Source of the DNA: Cochlodiniinecator piscidefendens
Lineage (GTDB): Bacteria > Pseudomonadota > Alphaproteobacteria > Rhodobacterales > Rhodobacteraceae
Reading direction: 5' to 3'
Length of the DNA stretch: 64,000 nt
Assembly (NCBI RefSeq): GCF_011326755.1
Contig: NZ_JAAOIE010000001.1
Span: 26,344-90,343 of the forward strand
Shown: piece by piece, positions 53,997 to 63,217 of the stretch
How the letters are laid out: the number at the start of each line of letters is the position of its first letter
Numbering within the stretch: the first letter of the stretch is position 1
Translations under genes and position numbers: made by a program
Notes under the pieces: model-generated
The model's input: the letters and a program-made list of their open reading frames with translations, nothing else
Databases searched by the model: none
What the model was told of the DNA's origin: nothing

Positions 53997-54031
53997 GGCG
54001 CGCCTACGATTTAGGCGCGCCGCATTTTTTC
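53997..54031 (+). terminator. Hairpin with U-tract between dctP and dctQ
   Basis: GGCGCGCC - 9-nt loop - GGCGCGCC (self-complementary arms) followed by GCATTTTTT. Placed after dctP, it should terminate part of the transcription, giving more DctP than DctQM, and may protect the dctP mRNA 3' end. Confidence 0.85.
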
Positions 54032-54064
54032 TAGGCCTACAGGCCAATATATGGGGGTGGGGCA

Positions 54065-54742
54065 ATGCATCCGAAACCGGGTGAAAGCTTTGTTGACCAA
54101 ATTGAGGAAACGCTAATCGCGACGATCCTTGGGGTCATGACACTGTTGACCTTTGCGAATGTAATCGCGCGCAAAGTGTTTTTTTCGAATATTCTCTGGG
54201 GGCTAGAACTGACAGTCTTTCTGTTTGGTTGGCTGGTTCTGCTCGGGGCATCTTATGCCGTGAAAAAAGGGGCTCACCTTGGGGTGGATGTCCTGATTAA
54301 TGCTGTATCTGCCCGGGCTCGGCGGATCATCGGTTTATTTACGATCGCGGTTTGTATTCTATTTACCATTTTCGTTTTCAAGGGGGCGTGGGATTATTGG
54401 GCCAACTTTGCTAACCTTCCTAAAACGACAGGGCGTTGGTTGCCCACTGGGTTTGAGGAAATGCGACCAACATCGTACCGCGGCTGGTACGAAGTGAATG
54501 ATGTGCCCATGCCTGATGTACTGCGTTGGATCGAGCCGTTCATGAACGAAGGCGAAGCCTACAATAAACTTCCGCGCTTTATCCCTTATTTCATTTTGCC
54601 TTTGTCTATGGCGTTGCTTTTGCTGCGTTTCATGCAGGCGGCTGTGCAGATGTGGGTCGGAAAAATTGATCGGATCGTTGCCAGTCACGAAGTTGAAGAC
54701 GAAATTAAAGAAGTGCAGGAATTGCGCGGGGAGCGTGGCTGA
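54065..54742 (+). CDS. dctQ: TRAP transporter small permease DctQ
   Basis: 225 residues with four TM segments: TILGVMTLLTFANVIAR, LELTVFLFGWLVLLGASYAV, IIGLFTIAVCILFTIFVFKGAW and FIPYFILPLSMALLLLRF. The loop KKGAHLGVDVLIN is the DctQ hallmark. An insert of about 50 residues (WANFANLPKTTGRWLPTG...NEGEAYNKL) lies between TM3 and TM4, longer than in many DctQ. Ends overlapping the dctM start by 1 nt (TGATG). Confidence 0.92.
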   Translation: MHPKPGESFVDQIEETLIATILGVMTLLTFANVIARKVFFSNILWGLELTVFLFGWLVLLGASYAVKKGAHLGVDVLINAVSARARRIIGLFTIAVCILFTIFVFKGAWDYWANFANLPKTTGRWLPTGFEEMRPTSYRGWYEVNDVPMPDVLRWIEPFMNEGEAYNKLPRFIPYFILPLSMALLLLRFMQAAVQMWVGKIDRIVASHEVEDEIKEVQELRGERG

Positions 54743-56133
54743 TGGAAGTCTTATTACTGTTTGTCATGGTCATTGGGCTATTGCTTCTGGGTGTGCCGAT
54801 CGCCGTTAGCCTTGGCATGTCGTCTGTTCTATTCCTACTGTGGTTCTCCGAAAGCTCTTTGGCATCTGTTGCGCAAACGTTGTTTAACGCGTTTGAAGGG
54901 CACTATACGCTGCTGGCTATACCGTTTTTCATTCTTGCGTCGTCCTTTATGTCAACGGGTGGCGTGGCACAGCGGATTATTCGATTTTCGATAGCTTGTG
55001 TCGGACACTTGCGCGGTGGCTTGGCGATTGCAGGTGTGTTCGCTTGTATGATGTTTGCGGCGTTATCTGGGTCTTCGCCTGCAACGGTTGTTGCAATTGG
55101 GTCCATCGTGATCGCGGCAATGACGCAGGCAGGGTATTCTAAAGAATTCGCAGCAGGTGTGATTTGCAACGCGGGGACGCTTGGCATTTTGATCCCACCG
55201 TCGATTGTTATGGTTGTTTATGCCGCGGCGGTTGAGGTGTCCGTTGGGCGAATGTTCTTGGCCGGTGTCATTCCAGGGATTTTGGCCGGTGTCATGTTGA
55301 TGATCGCGATTTATATCATGGCGCGGATCAAAGACATGCCCAAAGGCGAATGGGCTGGATGGGGTGAAATCGGTGCATCTTTGCGTGATGCGGGTTGGGG
55401 GTTGCTCCTGATCGTCATTATCATGGTGGGCATCTATGGGATCCCCGGCGTGACCGGTGCGATTTTCACGCCAACCGAAGCGGCGGCAGTGGCCTCTGTT
55501 TACGCATTCTTTGTGGCGAGCTTTATCTACCGTGATATGGGACCTTTGGCGGGTAAAGATGGGCATAAGATCAGTCTGATCCATAAACCCATGGCCATCA
55601 TCACCGCATTTTTTCACGAAGACACTCGCCGCACGCTTTTCGAAGCAGGCAAGCTGACGGTAACGCTGATGTTTGTGATCGCCAATGCGCTGATCCTCAA
55701 ACATGTGTTGACCGAAGAGCAAATTCCACAACACGTTGCCAATGCAATGCTGTCAGCTGGATTTGGCCCGGTGATGTTCCTTATCGCGGTGAATGTGATT
55801 TTGTTGATCGGTGGGCAGTTTATGGAACCTTCGGGGTTGTTGGTGATTGTTGCGCCGCTTGTGTTCCCGATTGCGATTGAATTGGGCATTGATCCAATTC
55901 ATTTGGGGATCATCATGGTTGTAAACATGGAAATCGGAATGATTACGCCGCCAGTTGGTTTGAACCTCTTTGTGACCTCCGGGGTGGCTGGTATGCCTAT
56001 GATGGGTGTTGTACGTGCAGCGCTACCGTTCCTCGGTGTTTTGTTCATCTTCCTGATTATGGTGACTTATATCCCTTGGCTGTCAACGTTCCTGCCAAAC
56101 ACCTTTATGGGGCCAGAGATCATCGTAAATTAA
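54742..56133 (+). CDS. dctM: TRAP transporter large permease DctM
   Basis: 463 residues, about 12 TM segments. DctM motifs include GVPIAVSLGMSSV, FILASSFMSTGGVAQRII, MFAALSGSSPATVVAIGSI, GTLGILIPPSIVMVVYAA, FTPTEAAAVASVYAF and GMITPPVGLNLFVTSGVAG. Forms the sodium-driven dicarboxylate channel with DctQ in the inner membrane and receives substrate from DctP. Followed by a strong terminator. Confidence 0.96.
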   Translation: MEVLLLFVMVIGLLLLGVPIAVSLGMSSVLFLLWFSESSLASVAQTLFNAFEGHYTLLAIPFFILASSFMSTGGVAQRIIRFSIACVGHLRGGLAIAGVFACMMFAALSGSSPATVVAIGSIVIAAMTQAGYSKEFAAGVICNAGTLGILIPPSIVMVVYAAAVEVSVGRMFLAGVIPGILAGVMLMIAIYIMARIKDMPKGEWAGWGEIGASLRDAGWGLLLIVIIMVGIYGIPGVTGAIFTPTEAAAVASVYAFFVASFIYRDMGPLAGKDGHKISLIHKPMAIITAFFHEDTRRTLFEAGKLTVTLMFVIANALILKHVLTEEQIPQHVANAMLSAGFGPVMFLIAVNVILLIGGQFMEPSGLLVIVAPLVFPIAIELGIDPIHLGIIMVVNMEIGMITPPVGLNLFVTSGVAGMPMMGVVRAALPFLGVLFIFLIMVTYIPWLSTFLPNTFMGPEIIVN

Positions 56134-56174
56134 TGCAACCAAATGGAGTGCGCTTGCGCGCACGCTCTATTGTG

Positions 56175-56203
56175 AAAGCCGCGCCTTATGGGCGCGGCTT
56201 TTG
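56175..56203 (+). terminator. Terminator of dctPQM
   Basis: AAAGCCGCGCC-TTAT-GGGCGCGGCTTTT: an 11-bp stem (one mismatch-free GC block) with a TTTT run. The A-run also suits termination of the convergent tpiA transcript. Confidence 0.9.
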
Positions 56204-56240
56204 CGTTGTGAGGTATACTGAGTATTCTCAGGACGTCGTG

Positions 56241-56990
56241 TTAGGCGGCGTCGAGTGCGTTGATGATTTGAATGAAATCGGCAGCCTTTAAAGAGGCTCC
56301 ACCGACCAATGCGCCATCGACATTTGGTACGGCAAAGATGTCAGATGCGTTTGTCGGTTTTACGGACCCGCCATAAAGGATAGAAATCTGCGCACCGGTT
56401 GTTTCGCCAAAACGGCGGATGAGGCGGGCGCGGATAAAATCATGCACTTCGCTGATTTGTTCAAGTGTTGGAACGCGGCCGGTGCCGATTGCCCAAATGG
56501 GTTCATAAGCGACTACCAAGCGATCTGCGGTTACATCATCTGGAATAGACCCCGCCAGCTGCCCGCCGATAATATCAAGCGTGTTTTCCGCGTCTCTTTG
56601 GGCCTCGGATTCACCAAGGCACACAACAGCAGTCAGATCAGAAGCCAGCGCAGCGCGGGCTTTTTCACGAATATCTTCACTGGTTTCGCCGTGGTCATCG
56701 CGGCGTTCTGAATGGCCAAGAATAACATAGGTCGCGCCGGCGTCTTTTAGCATCTCAGCTGATAGATCACCTGTGTGAGCACCAGAAAGTTTTGCATCAC
56801 AGGTTTGGCCACCAGTGGCCAGTATGCTATCGCTCGCCATTTCGGACATGCGGTGGAGTAGGGTTGCAGGCGGACATATCAGCACGTCAGTTTGTACGCC
56901 GCCGAGATTTTGAAGAAGCGTTTCAACTTCAGCCAAATCGGCTGAAGTGCCGTTCATTTTCCAATTACCTGCAGCCAATTTGCGTGTCAT
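56241..56990 (-). CDS. tpiA: Triosephosphate isomerase
   Basis: 249 residues. Interconverts DHAP and glyceraldehyde 3-phosphate. Active-site residues: N and K in RKLAAGNWKMNG, His in YVILGHSERRDD, Glu in VVAYEPIWAIGTG, and phosphate loop ILYGGSVKPTNA, GALVGGASL. Normal length for a bacterial TIM. Single gene, convergent with dctM. Confidence 0.98.
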   Translation of the reverse strand: MTRKLAAGNWKMNGTSADLAEVETLLQNLGGVQTDVLICPPATLLHRMSEMASDSILATGGQTCDAKLSGAHTGDLSAEMLKDAGATYVILGHSERRDDHGETSEDIREKARAALASDLTAVVCLGESEAQRDAENTLDIIGGQLAGSIPDDVTADRLVVAYEPIWAIGTGRVPTLEQISEVHDFIRARLIRRFGETTGAQISILYGGSVKPTNASDIFAVPNVDGALVGGASLKAADFIQIINALDAA

Positions 56991-57057
56991 GATGTACCCC
57001 GGTTAAATGTTTCACTCTTTTTGGCGTTAGAGCAGGGGTAGTCAAGGCCGCAGTTTG

Positions 57058-57408
57058 CTACATGCCTTCGAATTTAATCGATTCACCGCAGCCGCAGGCT
57101 TCGGACACATTTGGGTTGTTGAATTTAAAGCTCGCCTCAAGCAGCGATACTTCATAGTCAATTTCAGTACCAAACAAAAACATTTGTGCCATAGGGGCGA
57201 TCATGACACGAGCACCATCCTGTTCGACGACTTCATCCAATGGATCAATCGTTTCGACATAGTCCATGGTGTATTCCATGCCAGCGCAGCCGCCTTTTTT
57301 AACGCCAATGCGTAGGCCCTCATGGCCGTCTTTGGCCATAAGTTTTGCAATTTGCTTTGACGCGGCTGGCGTTATTGTGACGGCTTGTTTGCCGGGAATG
57401 CCAAACAT
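57058..57408 (-). CDS. HesB/IscA-type iron-sulfur cluster assembly protein
   Basis: 116 residues. Three family cysteines: KKGGCAGMEYTM and the C-terminal SEACGCGESI. ITPAASKQIAKLMAKDGHEGLRIGVKKGGCAG is the A-type carrier pattern; transfers [2Fe-2S]/[4Fe-4S] clusters to apo-proteins. SufA, IscA and ErpA cannot be told apart with certainty. Lies 66 bp downstream of the DUF59/SufT-type gene, which supports a SUF context. Confidence 0.95.
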   Translation of the reverse strand: MFGIPGKQAVTITPAASKQIAKLMAKDGHEGLRIGVKKGGCAGMEYTMDYVETIDPLDEVVEQDGARVMIAPMAQMFLFGTEIDYEVSLLEASFKFNNPNVSEACGCGESIKFEGM

Positions 57409-57474
57409 GATCGGATCCTGCTGTTAACGGATGACCTAAAGATAGGGTGCCGTTGGTCTGAACTCAAGAAGCGC

Positions 57475-57840
57475 TTACATAAAGCCCAGTTCGAGTCGGG
57501 CTTCGTCTGACATCATATCCATGCCCCATGGGGGTTCCCAAATTAGGTGGACCTGAACGGATTTTACACCTGCTAAAGGTTCAACAGCTTCGGCAACCCA
57601 GCCTGGCATTTCACCTGCTACAGGGCAGCCTGGTGCTGTGAGTGACATTAAGATTTCAACGTCATTTTCATCTGAAATATCAATGGTGTATATCAGCCCG
57701 AGATCAAATATGTTCACCGGAATTTCTGGATCGTACACAGAACGGCATGCATCGGCGATGTTGTCATACAACGCATGTTCGGTGCTGGATGGTTTGATAA
57801 GGGGCGTGCCCTCTAGCTGTTCTGGCGACTCGGCGGTCAT
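57475..57840 (-). CDS. SUF system-associated DUF59 (SufT/MIP18-like) protein
   Basis: 121 residues from ATG 57840; the longer frame to 57885 has no ribosome site. MIP18 domain: ADACRSVYDPEIPVNIFDLGLIYTIDI, then LTAPGCPVAGEMPGWVAEAVEPL, with the conserved DPE, Gly and Cys, and LIWEPPWGMDMMSDEARLELG at the end, the usual SufT-like C-terminus. Works in Fe-S cluster maturation. Upstream of the A-type carrier gene, same strand. Confidence 0.93.
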   Translation of the reverse strand: MTAESPEQLEGTPLIKPSSTEHALYDNIADACRSVYDPEIPVNIFDLGLIYTIDISDENDVEILMSLTAPGCPVAGEMPGWVAEAVEPLAGVKSVQVHLIWEPPWGMDMMSDEARLELGFM

Positions 57841-58109
57841 GGCGATCTCACTTTTTATCCTGAGTGAAGATATAAGGATTAGCATCAGGATCGTCTAGGG
57901 GGCGAAATGGTTAGGCATGATGCATACTAAATCCAATCAACTAAATACGTAGAAAAACGCGAGGCCTGAGGGGAAAGAAACAGGAACCATCATAAAATCG
58001 TGTTCCTTTACTTCAGAACGGGCATTTTCTTGAGCATTAAGGATGACAGCGATCTTATGTTTCTTCGATGATCTTGCGGGTATCACGGCATGAGCGCCGA
58101 AGCCCAGAT

Positions 58110-58837
58110 GAGCCTGCGCCCTTCAATGATTTGACCACGGCTGAGGCATTGTTGGCGGAACATGAGGATGTAGCGGCTATTATCATTGAACCACTTCAGC
58201 GTATTATCCCGCCACAGCCGGGATATCTGCAAGGGTTGCGCGATCTCTGTGATAAACACAGTGTTCTGCTGATCTTTGATGAAGTGGTAACTGGTTTTCG
58301 ACTGGCATATGGGGGCACAAGAACGATATGGTGTGACACCTGACATTTGCACATTAGGCAAGATCATTGGCGTTTGTTTCCCACTTGCAGCGCTCGGCGC
58401 AAGTGCCGAAATCATGCAGCATCTTGATATGTCACGTGTTGGGGCCGATAAATGGCTCACGCAATTGGGGACATTATCAGGCAACCCTATTGCGGCTGCG
58501 GCTGGTTTGAAAACCATGGAAGTGTTACGGCGTGACGGGGTATTTGATACGTTGCGCGCCAATGGTCAGACTATGCAGGCTGATGCTGGAATTGCGTATC
58601 AGATCTGTGGGGATTATACGCTTTTTGATGTCTTCTTTACTGCAACACCCTGTAGTGACTACCGAAATGCAAAGCATGATGACCCTCAACGCGACCTATA
58701 ATAGTGTGCTGCGTCAAAATGGTATATTCAAAGCACCGGGTAAATTTTATCCATCGCTTGCTGTGACCGAAGCCGATTTTGACCAAACCAAAGCTGCTGT
58801 TCAAGAGGCGGCGAATGCTATCAGTGCTATGTGTTAA
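58110..58837 (+). pseudogene. Class III aminotransferase (glutamate-1-semialdehyde aminotransferase-like), C-terminal half, frameshifted
   Basis: Three frames join to give one protein: [31 protein letters not shown]...[17 protein letters not shown] (to ~58310), then [26 protein letters not shown]...LGTLSGNPIAAAAGLKTMEVLRR (PLP Lys in LGKIIG; to ~58650), then TLNATYNSVLRQNGIFKAPGKFYPSLAVTEADFDQ. The N-terminal half is missing and two frameshifts are needed. Related to class III transaminases acting on semialdehydes or amino acids; now non-functional. Ends at a terminator. Confidence 0.88.
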
Positions 58838-58852
58838 ATTAGAAATCCTTGT

Positions 58853-58892
58853 GCCCAACCATATTATTTACGTGGTTGGGCGCGGCTTTTTT
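58853..58892 (+). terminator. Terminator after the aminotransferase remnant
   Basis: GCCCAACC - 13-nt loop - GGTTGGGC, then GCGGCTTTTTTAA. Retained though the gene has decayed. Confidence 0.8.
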
Positions 58893-58994
58893 AACAGGTT
58901 CCTGAACGAAAGATGCTATGGTGCAGAAACAGCACCTAGGAGCCCATTTGTATCCAACGAGAATACCGATGAAATCGCGAACAGTGACAATCGG

Positions 58995-59378
58995 TTAAGG
59001 TCGTACATACCGACGGGACAGTTCTTCTCGATCGTCATACGTTGCTTCAAATATTGGGGCGGCTAACGTGGCGCGTATGTGTAAAATACCATCGCCAATA
59101 TTGCGGAAGCCATGCTTGCATCCGGCAGGAATGAGAACACTCTGATTGTCGGTTGCCATATGGGTTTCATCACCACACCAAATTTCAGCTTGGCCTGTAA
59201 TTACTTCCAAGACTTCTTCGACAGCATGTAAATGCAAAGGTGCACCTAAGCCCGGGTCGCAATATTGATCAAATATGCACAGTTGGGACGAACCGTTGAT
59301 GGACGATACGCGCATTTGTGTGCGTACCCCAGAGCGCCATTCTTCGATGTCTTGTGTGTTGTTGTCAAACATTGCCAT
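58995..59378 (-). CDS. Cupin-domain protein
   Basis: 127 residues from ATG 59378, ribosome site GAGAGGAAATC; the frame to 59396 is unsupported. Cupin motif 1: GLGAPLHLHAVEEVLEVITGQAEIW (H-x-H...E); motif 2: LIPAGCKHGFRNIGDG with the third His. A metal-binding single-domain cupin, cytosolic. Starts 1 nt after the OsmC gene stop; last gene of the hydrolase-AspDH operon. Ligand unknown; possibly a product- or intermediate-binding enzyme of the same pathway. Confidence 0.88.
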   Translation of the reverse strand: MAMFDNNTQDIEEWRSGVRTQMRVSSINGSSQLCIFDQYCDPGLGAPLHLHAVEEVLEVITGQAEIWCGDETHMATDNQSVLIPAGCKHGFRNIGDGILHIRATLAAPIFEATYDDREELSRRYVRP

Positions 59379-59379
59379 G

Positions 59380-59853
59380 TTAGATTTCCTCTCCATTCAA
59401 AGTCACTGCCCAGTTTTCGTTTACTTTGCTACCGCTATTCACGAACATCTTGGAAACTGGGCAAAACCGCCGCAGATTGGCTTTGGTTTCCGCGAGAGCA
59501 TCGTTGGTCCCATTTGCCGTAAGCGTGATTGATATTGTTGCTTCTGGAAACGGTGTTTCAATTTCCTCTTCCAACATGACCCCACGTCGATCAAAGCTGG
59601 CTTTCAGGGATAAATCCAATGATTGCACCTCAAGTCCGGCTTTTTGGGCGCAGCGGTTTAAAATCACATTGGTACAGGCCAATAGCGCCGCACAGACTGT
59701 TTCGGTGGGCGAAGCCCCTAAATTGCTGCCGCCGCGTTCAACCGGTTCGTCAATGATCGTCACCAGATCACGTATCGAAATATCAGTTCGCGCATGAGAG
59801 GGGCAGCGAGCGGTCATTCGGGATGGTACGGTTGTTTTCTGTCGTATCGCCAT
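59380..59853 (-). CDS. OsmC-family protein
   Basis: 157 residues. OsmC/Ohr fold: DEPVERGGSNLGASPTETVCAALLACTNVILNRCAQKAGLEVQSLDLSLKASFD, with conserved Cys in LLACTN and a second in RRFCPVSKMFVNSG, the pair that reduces organic hydroperoxides in this family. Might be a peroxidase protecting the pathway or have another thiol function. 12 nt downstream of the hydrolase-AspDH gene. Confidence 0.9.
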   Translation of the reverse strand: MAIRQKTTVPSRMTARCPSHARTDISIRDLVTIIDEPVERGGSNLGASPTETVCAALLACTNVILNRCAQKAGLEVQSLDLSLKASFDRRGVMLEEEIETPFPEATISITLTANGTNDALAETKANLRRFCPVSKMFVNSGSKVNENWAVTLNGEEI

Positions 59854-59865
59854 GTTGCGTCCTTT

Positions 59866-61467
59866 TTAATGGATGAAGCCTGTGCGTTGCGCTTTGATCG
59901 CTGCAATCGCCGAAAGGGCTGCCGCTGCGGATGAGCGCGGATTGTCAGGGAGAGCGTCGCTGTGCAAAACGGTGGTGAATGATCCAAAAGCCCCTTTGAC
60001 CACCAAGTTATGGGAATTTTGGCGGATATCAGGATCCGCAATCAGAGTGATTTCAGTCTTATCAGGGCCAAGACCATTGAGGGCTGCAATGGCGCTGACA
60101 TTCGCATTTTTAGGATATAACTGCGCCGCTTCTCGGGCAGATCCCTGAAACAACGTCACGGGTGCGGTGCAGCACTTTAGATCCAGCACTTGCTCGGCCA
60201 CACTTCCGCGCCATGCGCTTGGTGGTTTTCGACTGATCAAGTGAACAGTTTCAAGCCCAGCCCCCGCGAGCGCGCATAAAGCATCTACGCCAGCCAATGC
60301 GCCGGATAAAATCTTGATCCGTGCCCCTCCGGTAAGGGCTGCTGTTTCTAACGATTGTACTGTGCTGGCATCTAACATTGCCCCAGCCGAAAGAATGCCA
60401 AGGTTGATCCCCGCACGTAATACATCAGCGCCAAATTGACGTAAGCCATCATGTCCCGCGCATTCGACGGCAAAATCGAAATTAAGGCCTTCTAGCTGAG
60501 CGACATCAGATGCGACGGTAACACCAGTGGGCAAATGTTGAGCATAATATGTCTCTCTCTCAGGGCGGACCAGAACTGCCTGAATTTCGACACCGGGAAC
60601 GTCACAAATGGCGTCGATGATATGTTGGCCTATTGAGCCTGCACCAATAAGTAAGACAGACACGGGTTTGATCTTTTGACGTTCTTCTCTAAGAAACGGC
60701 AATACAAGTTCTAGGTATGTGCCAGGGGCAGTCATCGGCAAAAAGTGCCCGCCATCGGGTAGGATTTTCAATTCAGCATTTGGAACCAGATGGGCCAACC
60801 GCTTGGACATATGGATGGGAACGACCTGATCATCTTCGGTCCCAATCACAAGCGTTGGCTGTTTTATCTGTGACACGCGATCAACGTTATCAAAACCCAT
60901 CAACGCTTCAATTCGGACGCTTAATGCGTCGGGGGTGCTGGTATTGATTGTTTTTTGTTCCCATTGCGTGGCTCGTTGCGGATCTTTCGCGATTTGCTCA
61001 GCATTCATGACCGCGAGAACTTGCGCCTTTGCATATGCCTCTAACCCCAATTCTGTCAGAATCTGATGTCTGAGGTTAAATCCACGCTCAAACGCAGCGT
61101 CAGATGCAACCCATGTAGAACTTAGGATCAGTTTGCTAACGCGTTTAGGGCAGCTCAGCGTCATAATCTGCGCAATGGTTCCGCCCATAGATTGCCCAAT
61201 CACTTGAACCTGATCAATAGCCAGATGGTCCAACAGCGCAAAGGCCATGTCTGCGAAGTCGTCTAAAGATATATGCCCTGTGAAGTCGGCTGAACCGCCA
61301 CTGCCTGGATAATCAAAAGAGATCACCCGAAAATCTCGCTTCAATACTTCGGTTATTCCGGCCCAGAACGCAAGTTGCCCGCCTAATCCGGGGATCAGCA
61401 ATAAAGCTGAACCAGTGCCAGTATCGCTATAAGCGACTGAGATGTGATTGAATTCGAAATGTGGCAT
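59866..61467 (-). CDS. Fusion protein: alpha/beta hydrolase + aspartate dehydrogenase (NadX-like)
   Basis: 533 residues. Residues 1-~262 form an alpha/beta hydrolase: oxyanion LLIPGLGGQ, nucleophile Ser93 in GQSMGG, acid D212/213 in GTEDDQV, His241 in GGHFLP. Residues ~268-533 are an aspartate-dehydrogenase-like NAD(P) domain: VSVLLIGAGSIGQHI, then FAVECAGHDGLRQFGADVLRAGINLGILSAGAM and ILSGALAGVDALCALAGAGLETV, with a C-terminal PSAAAALSAI-like end. Linker is short (REERQKIKP). No stop or shift separates the two halves. Two steps of one catabolic route are plausible; substrate unknown. Heads an operon with OsmC and cupin genes, divergent from a LysR regulator. Confidence 0.88.
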   Translation of the reverse strand: MPHFEFNHISVAYSDTGTGSALLLIPGLGGQLAFWAGITEVLKRDFRVISFDYPGSGGSADFTGHISLDDFADMAFALLDHLAIDQVQVIGQSMGGTIAQIMTLSCPKRVSKLILSSTWVASDAAFERGFNLRHQILTELGLEAYAKAQVLAVMNAEQIAKDPQRATQWEQKTINTSTPDALSVRIEALMGFDNVDRVSQIKQPTLVIGTEDDQVVPIHMSKRLAHLVPNAELKILPDGGHFLPMTAPGTYLELVLPFLREERQKIKPVSVLLIGAGSIGQHIIDAICDVPGVEIQAVLVRPERETYYAQHLPTGVTVASDVAQLEGLNFDFAVECAGHDGLRQFGADVLRAGINLGILSAGAMLDASTVQSLETAALTGGARIKILSGALAGVDALCALAGAGLETVHLISRKPPSAWRGSVAEQVLDLKCCTAPVTLFQGSAREAAQLYPKNANVSAIAALNGLGPDKTEITLIADPDIRQNSHNLVVKGAFGSFTTVLHSDALPDNPRSSAAAALSAIAAIKAQRTGFIH

Positions 61468-61568
61468 CCTGCGCGTCCTGTTTGGTCATAGGCAGGCTAA
61501 TGCAGAAAATTACGTCAAAAAATATCTAAATCAATTGTAATATTACGATGTTTAAATCATGAATAAGC

Positions 61569-62441
61569 ATGGAACATACAGACTATCATATTTTCAAACT
61601 CGTCGTTGAAGCAGGAAGTTTTGCAAGCGCTGCTGAGATCATCGGTAAAACGCCTTCGGGTCTTAGTCGTCGTTTGACGCGACTTGAAGATCGGATTGGG
61701 CAGTCATTGATCACGCGTACAACGCGGCGCCTGACCCTTACCGACAAAGGTGAAGCTTTTCTGCTTCATTGCAATAAGCTCATAAAAGATATGGCCCAAG
61801 CGGAGGCCGAAATTGCTTCGCCTGACATTGAATTGTCTGGTGTGCTAAAAATAAAAACCATCGCGGCCTACGCGACACGGGGCCTCTTGCCAATTCTTCA
61901 TGGTTTCCAAGAAGCGTATCCTCGTATTATTCCTTGGTTAGTGTCCGAAGGTGCCGGCGATAGAACCGAAGCTGACATCATTATTTCTTCGGTTGATGTT
62001 TCAACGGGTCCTGATTGCCTCATACTCGAACAAAACCCTTGGGTTGTTTGCGCTGCTCCCGCTTATCTCGAAAAACATTGCGCTCCTCAAACACCTTCTG
62101 ATTTAGAGCTCCATGATTGTCTTGTTCTTGATATTGCGGGCAAAGCGCAGCGGCGTTGGCGATTTCATATGCAGGGTAAGGTGACAGATGTTCAGGTGGA
62201 CCCAGCTTTGATCGGGTTTGGCGATACAATCCATTCTGCCGCCCTCAACGGCCAAGGGATTGCGCGCCTAGCATCCTTCTTAGTTCGTCAGGATATTGAA
62301 CAAGGCGATCTTGTTCCGGTTCTGACACAGTTTGAAACCAAAGGAAGCAGAGCGATCTGTGCAATGCCGGGAAAAAATGTTGCCCATCTCGCAAAAGTAC
62401 GAGCATTTATAGAGTTTGCGTCGCGTTTTTCGCATGACTAA
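61569..62441 (+). CDS. LysR-family transcriptional regulator
   Basis: 290 residues. HTH: DYHIFKLVVEAGSFASAAEIIGKTPSGLSRRLTRLEDRIGQSLITRTTRRLTLTDKGEAFL; effector domain VLKIKTIAAYATRGLLPILHGFQEAYP onward, CrgA-like in layout. Divergent from the hydrolase-AspDH operon across about 100 bp (contains the AT-rich stretch expected of LysR targets), so it probably regulates that operon. Ends before a G/C-rich hairpin. Confidence 0.92.
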   Translation: MEHTDYHIFKLVVEAGSFASAAEIIGKTPSGLSRRLTRLEDRIGQSLITRTTRRLTLTDKGEAFLLHCNKLIKDMAQAEAEIASPDIELSGVLKIKTIAAYATRGLLPILHGFQEAYPRIIPWLVSEGAGDRTEADIIISSVDVSTGPDCLILEQNPWVVCAAPAYLEKHCAPQTPSDLELHDCLVLDIAGKAQRRWRFHMQGKVTDVQVDPALIGFGDTIHSAALNGQGIARLASFLVRQDIEQGDLVPVLTQFETKGSRAICAMPGKNVAHLAKVRAFIEFASRFSHD

Positions 62442-62543
62442 AGGTGTGAATGTTCGACGAGGGAGCGAATAAATGAAGCCTCTCGTGTGTGCAGAGCGCT
62501 TTTCGATTTTCTGGTCCTGTCTGTTTGCACAGGCGCAAATATC

Positions 62544-62569
62544 CGGGGGGCAACCTTTGTAGCCCCCCG
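62544..62569 (+). terminator. Hairpin after the lysR gene
   Basis: CGGGGGGC - 10-nt loop - GCCCCCCG. Weak U-tract (AGATAGGTTGTTTT) 14 nt on. Between here and 62825 no gene is seen. Confidence 0.6.
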
Positions 62570-62825
62570 AGATAGGTTGTTTTGAAAATCTATCTATTCA
62601 GAGTCTGATTTCTTTAAAACGGTTATCCCAACTATATTCATGTAAACTAATGATAACCTACTGGAATTGAAGGAATAATTATCCAAAATATAGCGGAGGA
62701 GCGTTCCTGATGTAAAGTTTGATCCGCATAGGCGGGTGAAAATGGTGGATAGTTTACGAGCTTTAGTCTTGTTGCATTGACGCGCACATCACTGCTGAAT
62801 TCAGCTTGAGGGCAATAGATAGCTC

Positions 62826-63217
62826 TTACTTCAGAGTTGTCTCAATAGGGTTATCGTCTAGTTCCGCGAGCGGGATGCCTCGAGCGTAGGTGTTTTTGGC
62901 CCAGCGGGCAAACTGCTCTAAAAGTAGATTGTTCTCGTGTTTAAGTCGGACGTTCTCCGCTTTGACAGCTTCATATCGTTCAGTCAAATGGCTAACTTGC
63001 GATGGGCGCGGCTTCTGTGCTGTGTGGTTTTAAGTGCATTGAGGCGAAGTTTGCGAGCGCTTGATAGACGTTCATCTTTGCAAAGTGCCTACCGCGTATA
63101 TGCTTTTCGCAAATGAAATTTAATCTCCAAAACAATACGACTCCAAGACACATCATTTAGGCTGTCGATAATTTGAACGATTTGCTCAATGTCTTTTCCG
63201 GTAAGCTGTTTGATCAT
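62826..63217 (-). pseudogene. TnpC-like coiled-coil accessory protein of a tyrosine recombinase module, decayed
   Basis: ATG at 63217 overlaps the recombinase stop (ATGA). The frame MIKQLTGKDIEQIVQIIDSLNDVSWSRIVLEIKFHLRKAYTR ends at a TAG that is followed in frame by ALCKDERLSSARKLRLNAL, so TAG replaces probably CAG. A frameshift near 63020 then leads into SQVSHLTERYEAVKAENVRLKHENNLLLEQFARWAKNTYARGI, a coiled-coil C-terminus typical of Tn554-family third proteins. Not functional as it stands. Confidence 0.6.
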
